NCBI GenBank assembly: GCA_029933275.1
Contig: JAOZOM010000076.1
Coordinates: 1-7,838, forward strand
Direction of reading: 5' to 3'
DNA length: 7,838 nucleotides
DNA from: Anaerolineales bacterium
GTDB taxonomy: Bacteria; Chloroflexota; Anaerolineae; Anaerolineales; Villigracilaceae
The position numbers and the translations under genes were made by a program. Under the pieces are notes generated by a model. It was not told where the DNA came from, did no database searches, and was given only the letters and a program-made list of their open reading frames with translations. Of this stretch, positions 1-5,026 are shown piece by piece (within the stretch, counting starts at the first letter, position 1; every line of letters begins with the position of its first letter).

Positions 1-41
1 ATACTATCACTGAGTTTGGGGAGTTGGTGTAGGTCTTGCAT
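1..41 (-). CDS. cas1: Type I-E Cas1 integrase, 5' fragment (first 13 codons)
   Basis: The minus strand from 41 down to the window edge encodes MQDLHQLPKLSDS with no stop. This matches the start of type I-E Cas1 proteins as I know them, which commonly begin M-x-D-L-H-x-L-P-K-x-x-D-S before a Y-V-E-H segment that would lie outside the window. Cas1 is the integrase that, with Cas2, inserts new spacers at the leader end of the CRISPR array. The start is well supported: a Shine-Dalgarno AAGGA lies 7 nt upstream (49-53), and no other in-frame ATG, GTG or TTG lies just upstream. The gene has the same orientation as the Cascade genes but sits 316 bp beyond cas6e, whereas many I-E loci have the two adjacent or overlapping. 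Only 13 residues are visible, so the identification rests on a short motif plus its expected position in the operon. Confidence 0.8.
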   Translation of the reverse strand, partial: MQDLHQLPKLSDS

Positions 42-48
42 TTTTTCA

Positions 49-53
49 TCCTT
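49..53 (-). promoter_or_regulatory. Ribosome binding site of cas1
   Basis: AAGGA on the minus strand lies 7 nt before the ATG at 39-41. It fixes the cas1 start. The overlapping ATG at 47-49 is in another frame and lies too close to the Shine-Dalgarno to be used. Confidence 0.7.
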
Positions 54-77
54 TTTTATGAAGACTTTTTCTTTTTT

Positions 78-178
78 TGAACACGGAGTTGCACGGATTT
101 CGCGGAGAAAGCTTTTTGATTTATGAAAAAACAAAAAAGCTTTTTCTTTGTGCCCTCTTGGTGCCCTTTATGTTTAAA
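78..178. repeat. Dispersed intergenic-repeat-like hairpin element
   Basis: A left segment with ACACGGAGTTGCACGG (81-96) and a right segment with TTTGTGCCCTCTTGGTGCCC (147-166) flank a perfect 10-bp inverted repeat: 108-117 AAAGCTTTTT pairs with 134-143, and wobble pairing extends the stem to 104-117/134-147. The loop is 16 nt. From memory, segments of this ACACGGAG / TTTGTGCCC type recur in intergenic repeats of many bacterial genomes and are often mis-annotated as short proteins. The hairpin is seen directly. The assignment to a dispersed family is recall and needs a genome-wide search. Confidence 0.45.
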
Positions 179-184
179 TTTAAA
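173..184. repeat. AT-rich 12-bp perfect palindrome
   Basis: TTTAAATTTAAA is its own reverse complement. It lies at the edge of the hairpin element, near the switch to GC-rich sequence. It could be an operator-like site or simply AT-rich sequence, and nothing else here decides between them. Confidence 0.4.
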
Positions 185-285
185 ATCTTATTTGTTAAGG
201 TGCGGATGGAGATGGAGGGGCGCGCCCGCGAGCGTGAGACTGTATCTCCGACAGAATCTTGCCCGTGAGCATCCCTCCCAGCGTG

Positions 286-300
286 CCGAATACTATTCGG
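286..300. repeat. 15-bp palindrome
   Basis: CCGAATA (286-292) and TATTCGG (294-300) are perfect inverted arms around one central base. Outer GCGT (281-284) and ACGC (305-308) can also pair, making a larger imperfect palindrome over 281-308. It directly abuts the tandem repeat at 301-330. The form suits either a small hairpin or a dimeric protein-binding site. Function is unknown. Confidence 0.6.
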
Positions 301-330
301 GCGAACGCTACCCGCGCGAACGCTACCCGC
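301..330. repeat. Two perfect tandem copies of a 15-bp unit
   Basis: GCGAACGCTACCCGC occurs at 301-315 and again, without a mismatch, at 316-330. It is followed by a small GC hairpin (CGCGC 328-332, loop TTG, GCGCG 336-340). An exact head-to-tail duplication in non-coding DNA points to recent slippage or a repeat-type element. Confidence 0.85.
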
Positions 331-351
331 GCTTGGCGCGAGGGATAGTGT

Positions 352-378
352 CTCTCTCTAGGCGGGAGCTAGAGAGAG
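352..378 (-). repeat. 10-bp inverted repeat over the cas6e stop codon
   Basis: CTCTCTCTAG (352-361) and CTAGAGAGAG (369-378) are perfect reverse complements separated by 7 nt. The structure spans the last six codons of cas6e and its TAG stop (358-360). In the minus-strand transcript it would form a stable stem just at the end of the Cascade genes. No U-tract follows (next bases ACACTATCCC), so it does not qualify as an intrinsic terminator. It could protect or process the mRNA 3' end, or attenuate transcription into cas1. Confidence 0.6.
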
Positions 379-1020
379 TAAACCGAATCCCAGCCCTTTG
401 CCGGGACCGATCCCGGCTTCGAGCATTTTCTGGAATTCAGCTTGATTGGTAATTTCGAGTATGCCTTCAAATAATACGGCGTGGAATTTCATCCGTTTTT
501 TCTTATCTTTTTCTTTAAATAATTTGCCGTGCTGGTCGCTTTCATTAACGACGCGGGCAGAAAGAAGCTGGGCAGAATTTTCATAGTTCAATTTTCGTTT
601 GAGCCAAGCTAATTGCTCTTCTTCTTTATATAGCCCAACTCTTTTGCGCGTTTCTTTGATCCGCTTGATGGGATTTGCCCGCAAACGAAAGGCAAGTCTT
701 TGCCCGGCGTGCAGTTTTTGGCTGAAATCTATTTCTTTGAGAGCAAGGTTTTCTTCACCAAAGGGCAGATAACTTTCGTCAAGTAGATAGTTTTTGCGCG
801 CTTTGGTGAGTTCTGCCCAATTCGGTTCATATTTCGATTGCACCAAAAGAGTCGGGATGCCAGTACGCGGCACATCCACGCGGAAGAGGACGCGCTCATC
901 ATCTTGTAAATTGCCAGCAAAGGCTTTCATCACCGTGCGGTGCATTTCGTAAGGGTCGGCTAGTTCGTTGCGTACTTGTTTTGAACGCGGGTTGAGAATG
1001 AGGCGGGTGAGGTAGGTCAT
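358..1020 (-). CDS. cas6e: Cas6e (Cse3/CasE) crRNA-processing endoribonuclease
   Basis: This 220-residue protein is the normal length for Cas6e, the metal-independent RNase that cleaves pre-crRNA at the base of the repeat hairpin and stays bound to the crRNA 3' end as the head of Cascade. The N-terminus carries the family pattern LADPYEMHRTVMKAF (20-34). His27 sits where the catalytic histidine is found in Thermus and E. coli homologues. A central NPIKRIKETRKR stretch matches the conserved basic region. The C-terminus has the glycine-rich loop GIGPGKGLGFG (203-213) followed by LLSLAP. Its ATG overlaps the cas5e stop by 4 nt (1017-1020), and a strong AAAAGGAGGT (1027-1036) lies upstream. The last codons form one arm of an inverted repeat. 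No key residue is missing, so it should be active. Confidence 0.95.
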   Translation of the reverse strand: MTYLTRLILNPRSKQVRNELADPYEMHRTVMKAFAGNLQDDERVLFRVDVPRTGIPTLLVQSKYEPNWAELTKARKNYLLDESYLPFGEENLALKEIDFSQKLHAGQRLAFRLRANPIKRIKETRKRVGLYKEEEQLAWLKRKLNYENSAQLLSARVVNESDQHGKLFKEKDKKKRMKFHAVLFEGILEITNQAEFQKMLEAGIGPGKGLGFGLLSLAPA

Positions 1021-1727
1021 GCTTGGACCTCCTTTTCAGCGAATTTGGGGAAGTCAATCCAATCTACATGTACACGGCGAGGGGCGAATTGGCGGTTTCC
1101 CTTTTCAAAAGAAATCGGCTGGTCGTTGTGGACTCTTTCTCCATCATCTTTTTCAAGAATTATGCGCACGCCACGCGAATTATCTTTTTTGAGTTTATCG
1201 TAGCGTTTTTTATACATTCCAAACCAAGGATGATTTTCTAGGGTAGTGCGTAAATCGCTCTCTTTAATGCCGTTCTGAATATAAACGGGCATTGAGGGTG
1301 GGCACGCTTTACGCCCTAAAAAGAGCATCCAATGTGGCGCGCGTAGAGCGTCTTGAAGGGTTTCAAGGAGGGCACGGTTGGGACTTTCAAGACCAACGAG
1401 GAAGGCGGCATCAGAGAGATAGTAGCGATTGGAAATTGTTGTAAATTTCGGATGTTTTGGATACGCGGGTTGCCTGCCGCTAGCTTTATAAACATCTAAT
1501 GCTGTGTGCCAATCTCTTAAAATCACGCCTTCTTGGTCGGCACGCACGCCCATTTTTAGTTCAGCGAGATCATTTACCGGTTCAATACGCGGTCTACCAA
1601 GCGCGGCACAGAGTAAACCAATAATGCCGCTTTTTGTGGGTTCACGCCCAGTAGTGCGAATGCTGAAATTGCTTTGCGTATCCCAAGCCTGTAGCGGGGC
1701 TACGCTTCTTAAAAGCAGAGTAGGCAT
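1017..1727 (-). CDS. cas5e: Cas5e (CasD) Cascade 5'-handle subunit
   Basis: A 236-residue Cas5 protein of the I-E subtype. In Cascade it binds the 5' handle of the crRNA and links Cas8e to the first Cas7e. Visible family marks are LLLRSVAPLQAWDTQ (4-18), the highly conserved RTTGREPTKSGIIGLLCAALGR region (24-45), LRDWHTA (70-76), ISNRYYLSDAAFLVGLE (98-114) and PHWMLFLGRKACPPSMP (131-147). Length is typical. It starts 4 nt after the last base of cas7e, leaving a 3-nt gap, and its Shine-Dalgarno AAAGGAG (1734-1740) abuts the cas7e stop codon, suggesting translational coupling. Its own TGA stop overlaps the ATG of cas6e. In subtype I-E, crRNA cleavage belongs to Cas6e, so Cas5e is expected to be structural here. 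Confidence 0.95.
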   Translation of the reverse strand: MPTLLLRSVAPLQAWDTQSNFSIRTTGREPTKSGIIGLLCAALGRPRIEPVNDLAELKMGVRADQEGVILRDWHTALDVYKASGRQPAYPKHPKFTTISNRYYLSDAAFLVGLESPNRALLETLQDALRAPHWMLFLGRKACPPSMPVYIQNGIKESDLRTTLENHPWFGMYKKRYDKLKKDNSRGVRIILEKDDGERVHNDQPISFEKGNRQFAPRRVHVDWIDFPKFAEKEVQA

Positions 1728-1730
1728 GGC

Positions 1731-2873
1731 TTACTCCTTTGGAAGAACTTCGTTAATTGCTTCTATCCATGCAGAAAGTTTGGGGTTGCTATATTCCGCT
1801 AACGTATTTAATGCTTCTTCACTTTTGGCAGAATCGGTATAAACAGAAATAGCTTTGAATTCAGCATCGTCACGGCGTTCTTTGATATCGCCCCAATAAG
1901 TATCTAAGGCTTCAATAGAACTGCGAATCAATCCAGCACCGCCTTTGGGGTGAACAGGCTCTTCAAAAGCATTGGCAAGATTCCAGCTTTGACCATCTTC
2001 GCGCACAAGTGCGATAGCAAGATTGGTCGGGTTTTGAGCGGCAAAGGCGTTTTGTTTTCCTGTAGGGATTGCGTCTAACGCGGCGCGCATAAAACCTTCA
2101 ACTGTGCGGCGAGCGAGCGCTTTGTCGTTTCCTAGATTCTTCACGAGCAAATCCCAATCAATGCGGGCGTAGCGGTAGAAACAGGCAGAGTTGAAGTTGG
2201 TAAAGCCCATCATCCCCGCACCTGCACCTTCATCATCGCTTGCTTCTTGCAGTTCGTCAACGGCGGTGTAGAAATCCATTTCCATTTTGATGCTATGCGT
2301 AGAAATAGCGTGAGCAACCTGACAAGCAGCATCAATATTGAGAGATGGATGTTCAGCTAACATTCTTCCGAATAATGCAATATCGGGCGCGCTAGTACGC
2401 AATTTGGTTGCTTTTTCTAATGCACTAACAACATTTTTTAGTGATTTTGGCGTTTTAGCACTTGCCGCTTTGATAGCATCATCCCAGTTTTCAAGTAAAG
2501 CGTGAACTGCACCATTAACTTCTTCTTGCGTAAAGTAAACTAGCACATTAGAGCGTTCTGGGTTTTTCTTATCAGATTTTGCAACATAGTCACTTACAAA
2601 GGCGACCGCGACAGCTATTGCATCTTCTTCAGTTTTACCAGCCTCCATTAATTTATCTTTAATGGGGCGAGACATCCATTTGCTACGTTCCCCTTTTTGC
2701 GCTTCTGTAATTTTTGAGAAAATATCTTCGTGGCGAATAGCACGCTTGAGTGCTTGAGAAGAAACACGCGCCCGGCGGTATCCACCGAAGGTGCAATCTT
2801 TAGGGTTGCCCGTATCATCGCGGTTGAGATTGGCGGGGGAAAAGTTTTGGATCATGTGAAGTTCGATAAACAT
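1731..2873 (-). CDS. cas7e: Cas7e (Cse4/CasC) Cascade backbone subunit
   Basis: This 380-residue RAMP protein forms the helical backbone of Cascade, in about six copies along the crRNA spacer (known from E. coli). Family signatures are clear: IELHMIQNFSPANLNRDDTG (3-22), PKDCTFGGYRRARVSSQALK (24-43), DIALFGRML (164-172), AHAISTH (187-193), VDEL (205-208), GFTNFNSACFYRYA (223-236) and PTGKQNAFAAQNP (270-282). The size is close to that of homologues (about 350-380). Unlike the other Cascade junctions, a 54-nt gap separates it from cse2, and AAGGAG (2881-2886) lies 7 nt before the ATG. An independent, unstructured leader might support the higher dosage this subunit needs, but that is inference. 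Confidence 0.96.
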   Translation of the reverse strand: MFIELHMIQNFSPANLNRDDTGNPKDCTFGGYRRARVSSQALKRAIRHEDIFSKITEAQKGERSKWMSRPIKDKLMEAGKTEEDAIAVAVAFVSDYVAKSDKKNPERSNVLVYFTQEEVNGAVHALLENWDDAIKAASAKTPKSLKNVVSALEKATKLRTSAPDIALFGRMLAEHPSLNIDAACQVAHAISTHSIKMEMDFYTAVDELQEASDDEGAGAGMMGFTNFNSACFYRYARIDWDLLVKNLGNDKALARRTVEGFMRAALDAIPTGKQNAFAAQNPTNLAIALVREDGQSWNLANAFEEPVHPKGGAGLIRSSIEALDTYWGDIKERRDDAEFKAISVYTDSAKSEEALNTLAEYSNPKLSAWIEAINEVLPKE

Positions 2874-2890
2874 TTTGTAGCTCCTTGTTT

Positions 2891-2920
2891 TTAGTTTGGT
2901 AGTTCTTAGTTTGATAGTTG
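2891..2920. repeat. Imperfect 15-bp tandem repeat in the cse2-cas7e gap
   Basis: TTAGTTTGGTAGTTC (2891-2905) is followed directly by TTAGTTTGATAGTTG (2906-2920), identical at 13 of 15 positions. On the coding (minus) strand this makes an A/C-rich leader just upstream of the cas7e Shine-Dalgarno. It could be slippage or a short intergenic repeat. It does not look like a promoter or terminator. Confidence 0.6.
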
Positions 2921-2927
2921 AGTTGTT

Positions 2928-3452
2928 TTAGCTCTCTAATTCTTCTGTTGATTCATCTTTTTGGGGAGGTCGCCAGAAACCTTCTGCCCAACGTTTTTGC
3001 GTTTTAGATGTTTTTTCTGGATCACCTAAAGCCAGCACATCCCACATTAAACGATGCCAATTGATGGGTGTTTCTTCCTTCGATTTCAAAAAACTGATTG
3101 CTTGACGCAGATAAATATGTAGATCATCTGGACTGGCTGTAAGCAAGATTGTAAATCGGCGTTCAAGTGCCGTGTTATTCTCTGGGTTTTGATGATCTAG
3201 ATGACGAGCGAAATGATTGCCTATATTGCCGCTGGACGTACTCACCGGATGCAAGGCGAAAAGCGAAGCGATCAGGTAATGGGTTTTTTCTGTCCATGTT
3301 CCTGATTTGGCTTTCATTTTGGGAACAACATAGCGGAACATATCTGATACATCTCCTGGGGGTTGTCCTAATCCCCGCCGCAGAGCCGCTAATGCACCAC
3401 GATTTTCTCGTAAACTTTCGAGATAAGTTACAAAATCATGTTCATAATTCAT
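2928..3452 (-). CDS. cse2: Cse2 (CasB) small subunit of Cascade
   Basis: A 174-residue, mostly helical protein matching Cse2, which forms a dimer along the belly of Cascade and stabilises the displaced target strand and the R-loop. Diagnostic stretches are RGALAALRRGLG (18-29), the YLIASLFALHP helix (59-69), GNIGNHFARH (75-84), ERRFTILLTASPDDLHIYLR (97-116), PINWHRLMWDVL (129-140) and the terminal KRWAEGFW (153-160). The length is normal. The ATG overlaps the cas8e TGA by 4 nt (3449-3452), with AAAAGGAG (3461-3468) upstream. Cse2 occurs in subtype I-E, so it confirms the subtype assignment. The acidic tail after residue 163 (KDESTEELES) is not part of the conserved fold I recognise. Confidence 0.94.
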   Translation of the reverse strand: MNYEHDFVTYLESLRENRGALAALRRGLGQPPGDVSDMFRYVVPKMKAKSGTWTEKTHYLIASLFALHPVSTSSGNIGNHFARHLDHQNPENNTALERRFTILLTASPDDLHIYLRQAISFLKSKEETPINWHRLMWDVLALGDPEKTSKTQKRWAEGFWRPPQKDESTEELES

Positions 3453-5026
3453 AGGGTTTTCTCCTTTTCAATTTTGGGTAAAACTTCATTAAGACGGTAA
3501 CGTAGATAACTTTCTCCTTTGACCATCGCTTTGAAAGAACGGGCATCGTTTCCTAAACTTTGAGTAGCCAATTCGAAAGCACGCCAAGCAGATTTTCGCA
3601 ATTGTGCATACCATTCGGCTAAGGCTTTTTCTTCATCGCGTGCTAACTCAACGATAAAGGCTTGGAATGGAATATCAAGATTTGCCCAGTAGTTTCGTTC
3701 CATATCAGTATGTGTAATCCAATCGTTGATAGCAGATTTGGCATTGACATTTAATCCTGCCCATTGTTTATGCCAGCCTTTTTCTTCTACTGTGGAAACC
3801 TGCTGATACATGCCCAATAAACGAGCGGTTTGTACAAGATCGAAAGCAACTGTGCCCGAAGTATTGATGGCGTTATCTAATTTTTCTACCAAGATTTCGT
3901 CTGTTAGATAATCTAACGGTATTGGCAATTGCTCTTGGCGAAAGAAGAAAACTTTGGCTTGCTTTTTAGACATCCCAAGAGCTAAAGTAGAGTATGTTTG
4001 ATTTCGTCTGGGAATGCCAAGTTCTTTTACAAGGTGTCGCAACCATCTCAATGTCGCTGGAGGAACCGCTTTTTTACTCATATCATCAGAAAAGGCGAAT
4101 AAAGATGAGCTATTTCTCCAAAACACTCGGTCTTCGCTAAAACTATAATTAAGCGGACCGAGTTTTTTGTGAATTCGGTAATTTTTCATCGGGTCAAGAA
4201 TAGCTGCATCGTAGCGTAAAGCTGGTCCCATTGTCATTTTCTTAACAACAACACCTTCCTTTGTCTCTTCTGGGAAAAGAAGGACTTTGCGATTTTGCCA
4301 TGTCAGATAATCAAGATAACCAAAGGGGTTTTTGCGGTCAGGATTGAAAGGATTATCCATTTCCCAAGAGGGCTTATCATCTCGTGTGTGGATATTTTGG
4401 AATAACTCATCTGGCGGGTATTGAATCATATTTAGCATGAGCGTTTCTTTCAAATTATTACCTTGTACTAAAAAGATAATCCCGCTTGCCATAGTGCCAT
4501 CCGTAAATGTTCGTGAGATACCACTTAGACCAGCTAATCCAAAAGATTGAACGGTAAGCAAAATATGAGCTGCTTGCGCTGGCGTTAACGATTCGCCAAT
4601 TTCTTCTGTATGATGATCAAATAAGGTGGGATTATTTCCAGAAGATTTGTCATGGCTTAAGCTAATCGTAGACTTTGTTTTCATGCGATCATCAGACGAT
4701 TGATAAAAGGGACGTTCAGCATCAAACAAATCGAAACGAGACTTCCATTTTTCTAAATAACGATTTAAAGATGCCATATCCCACATTTCTTCTTCCCACA
4801 ATTCAGCCCATTCGTCTTCACTATCAGGTCCAAAAACGCGATGAAGAATGGTCAGTAAAAAACGATGTAGCGCGGCAGTAATAAGTGGGGTGTCGCCTGT
4901 CAACGCACGAATTTTATGCGCTTGTGACATCACCTGTTGAAGGTTGAGTGTTACCTGTGTTCCATCATTTTTGATACAAGGAATCCAAGGTTTATCAACC
5001 AGATTAAAAGAAAATTCTTGGCTCAT
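3449..5026 (-). CDS. cas8e: Cas8e (Cse1/CasA) large subunit of Cascade
   Basis: This 525-residue protein is the I-E large subunit. It recognises the PAM, helps open the target duplex and provides the landing site for Cas3. The N-terminus FNLVDKPWIPCIKNDGTQV (7-25) is the standard Cse1 opening. SSGNNPTLFDHHTEE (128-142) corresponds to the PAM-sensing L1 loop region, followed by SLTPAQAAHILLTVQSFGLA (146-165). GYLDYLTWQNRKVLLFPE (236-253) and the QAKVFFFRQEQLPIPLDYL stretch (356-374) are further conserved blocks. Residues from roughly 380 onward are helical and fit the C-terminal four-helix bundle. It overlaps cas3 by 4 nt (ATGA, 5023-5026), with a near-perfect AAAAAGGAGG (5031-5040) upstream. 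There is no sign of truncation. Confidence 0.95.
   Translation of the reverse strand: MSQEFSFNLVDKPWIPCIKNDGTQVTLNLQQVMSQAHKIRALTGDTPLITAALHRFLLTILHRVFGPDSEDEWAELWEEEMWDMASLNRYLEKWKSRFDLFDAERPFYQSSDDRMKTKSTISLSHDKSSGNNPTLFDHHTEEIGESLTPAQAAHILLTVQSFGLAGLSGISRTFTDGTMASGIIFLVQGNNLKETLMLNMIQYPPDELFQNIHTRDDKPSWEMDNPFNPDRKNPFGYLDYLTWQNRKVLLFPEETKEGVVVKKMTMGPALRYDAAILDPMKNYRIHKKLGPLNYSFSEDRVFWRNSSSLFAFSDDMSKKAVPPATLRWLRHLVKELGIPRRNQTYSTLALGMSKKQAKVFFFRQEQLPIPLDYLTDEILVEKLDNAINTSGTVAFDLVQTARLLGMYQQVSTVEEKGWHKQWAGLNVNAKSAINDWITHTDMERNYWANLDIPFQAFIVELARDEEKALAEWYAQLRKSAWRAFELATQSLGNDARSFKAMVKGESYLRYRLNEVLPKIEKEKTL

Larger units (their letters stand above)
42..357. other. Non-coding, repeat-rich spacer between cas6e and cas1
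   Basis: This 316-bp stretch separates the Cascade genes from cas1. I see no credible gene in it on either strand. The open frames crossing it on the plus strand are low-complexity or arginine-rich, and one runs antisense into cas6e. It has two parts. Positions ~42-198 are AT-rich with a hairpin and a 12-bp palindrome. Positions ~199-357 are GC-rich (30 of 40 bases are G or C at 301-340) and packed with short direct and inverted repeats. The abrupt change in composition suggests inserted repeat material in what is usually a tight gene junction. It may carry a promoter or processing site for cas1. A TTAACA at 193-198 could be a weak -35, but no convincing -10 follows. Confidence 0.7.

Noticed and set aside
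170..198. Sigma-70 promoter for cas1 (TTAACA at 193-198)
   Set aside because: At 17-nt spacing the -10 would be AAACAT, matching only three consensus positions. Too weak to annotate in such AT-rich sequence.
218..227. GGGCGCGCCC palindrome
   Set aside because: A perfect 10-bp palindrome is expected by chance in GC-rich DNA, and nothing ties it to a function.
1..357. CRISPR array
   Set aside because: No ~28-29 bp palindromic repeat recurs at ~61-bp intervals. The only direct repeat is two adjacent 15-bp units without spacers.
352..378. Rho-independent terminator after cas6e
   Set aside because: The stem is good but it overlaps the stop codon and is followed by ACACTATCCC rather than a run of T.
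77..452. Plus-strand open frames at 77-268 and 123-452 as small proteins
   Set aside because: They read through the hairpin repeat and the GC-rich repeats, have no ribosome binding site worth the name, are skewed in composition, and the longer one runs antisense into cas6e.
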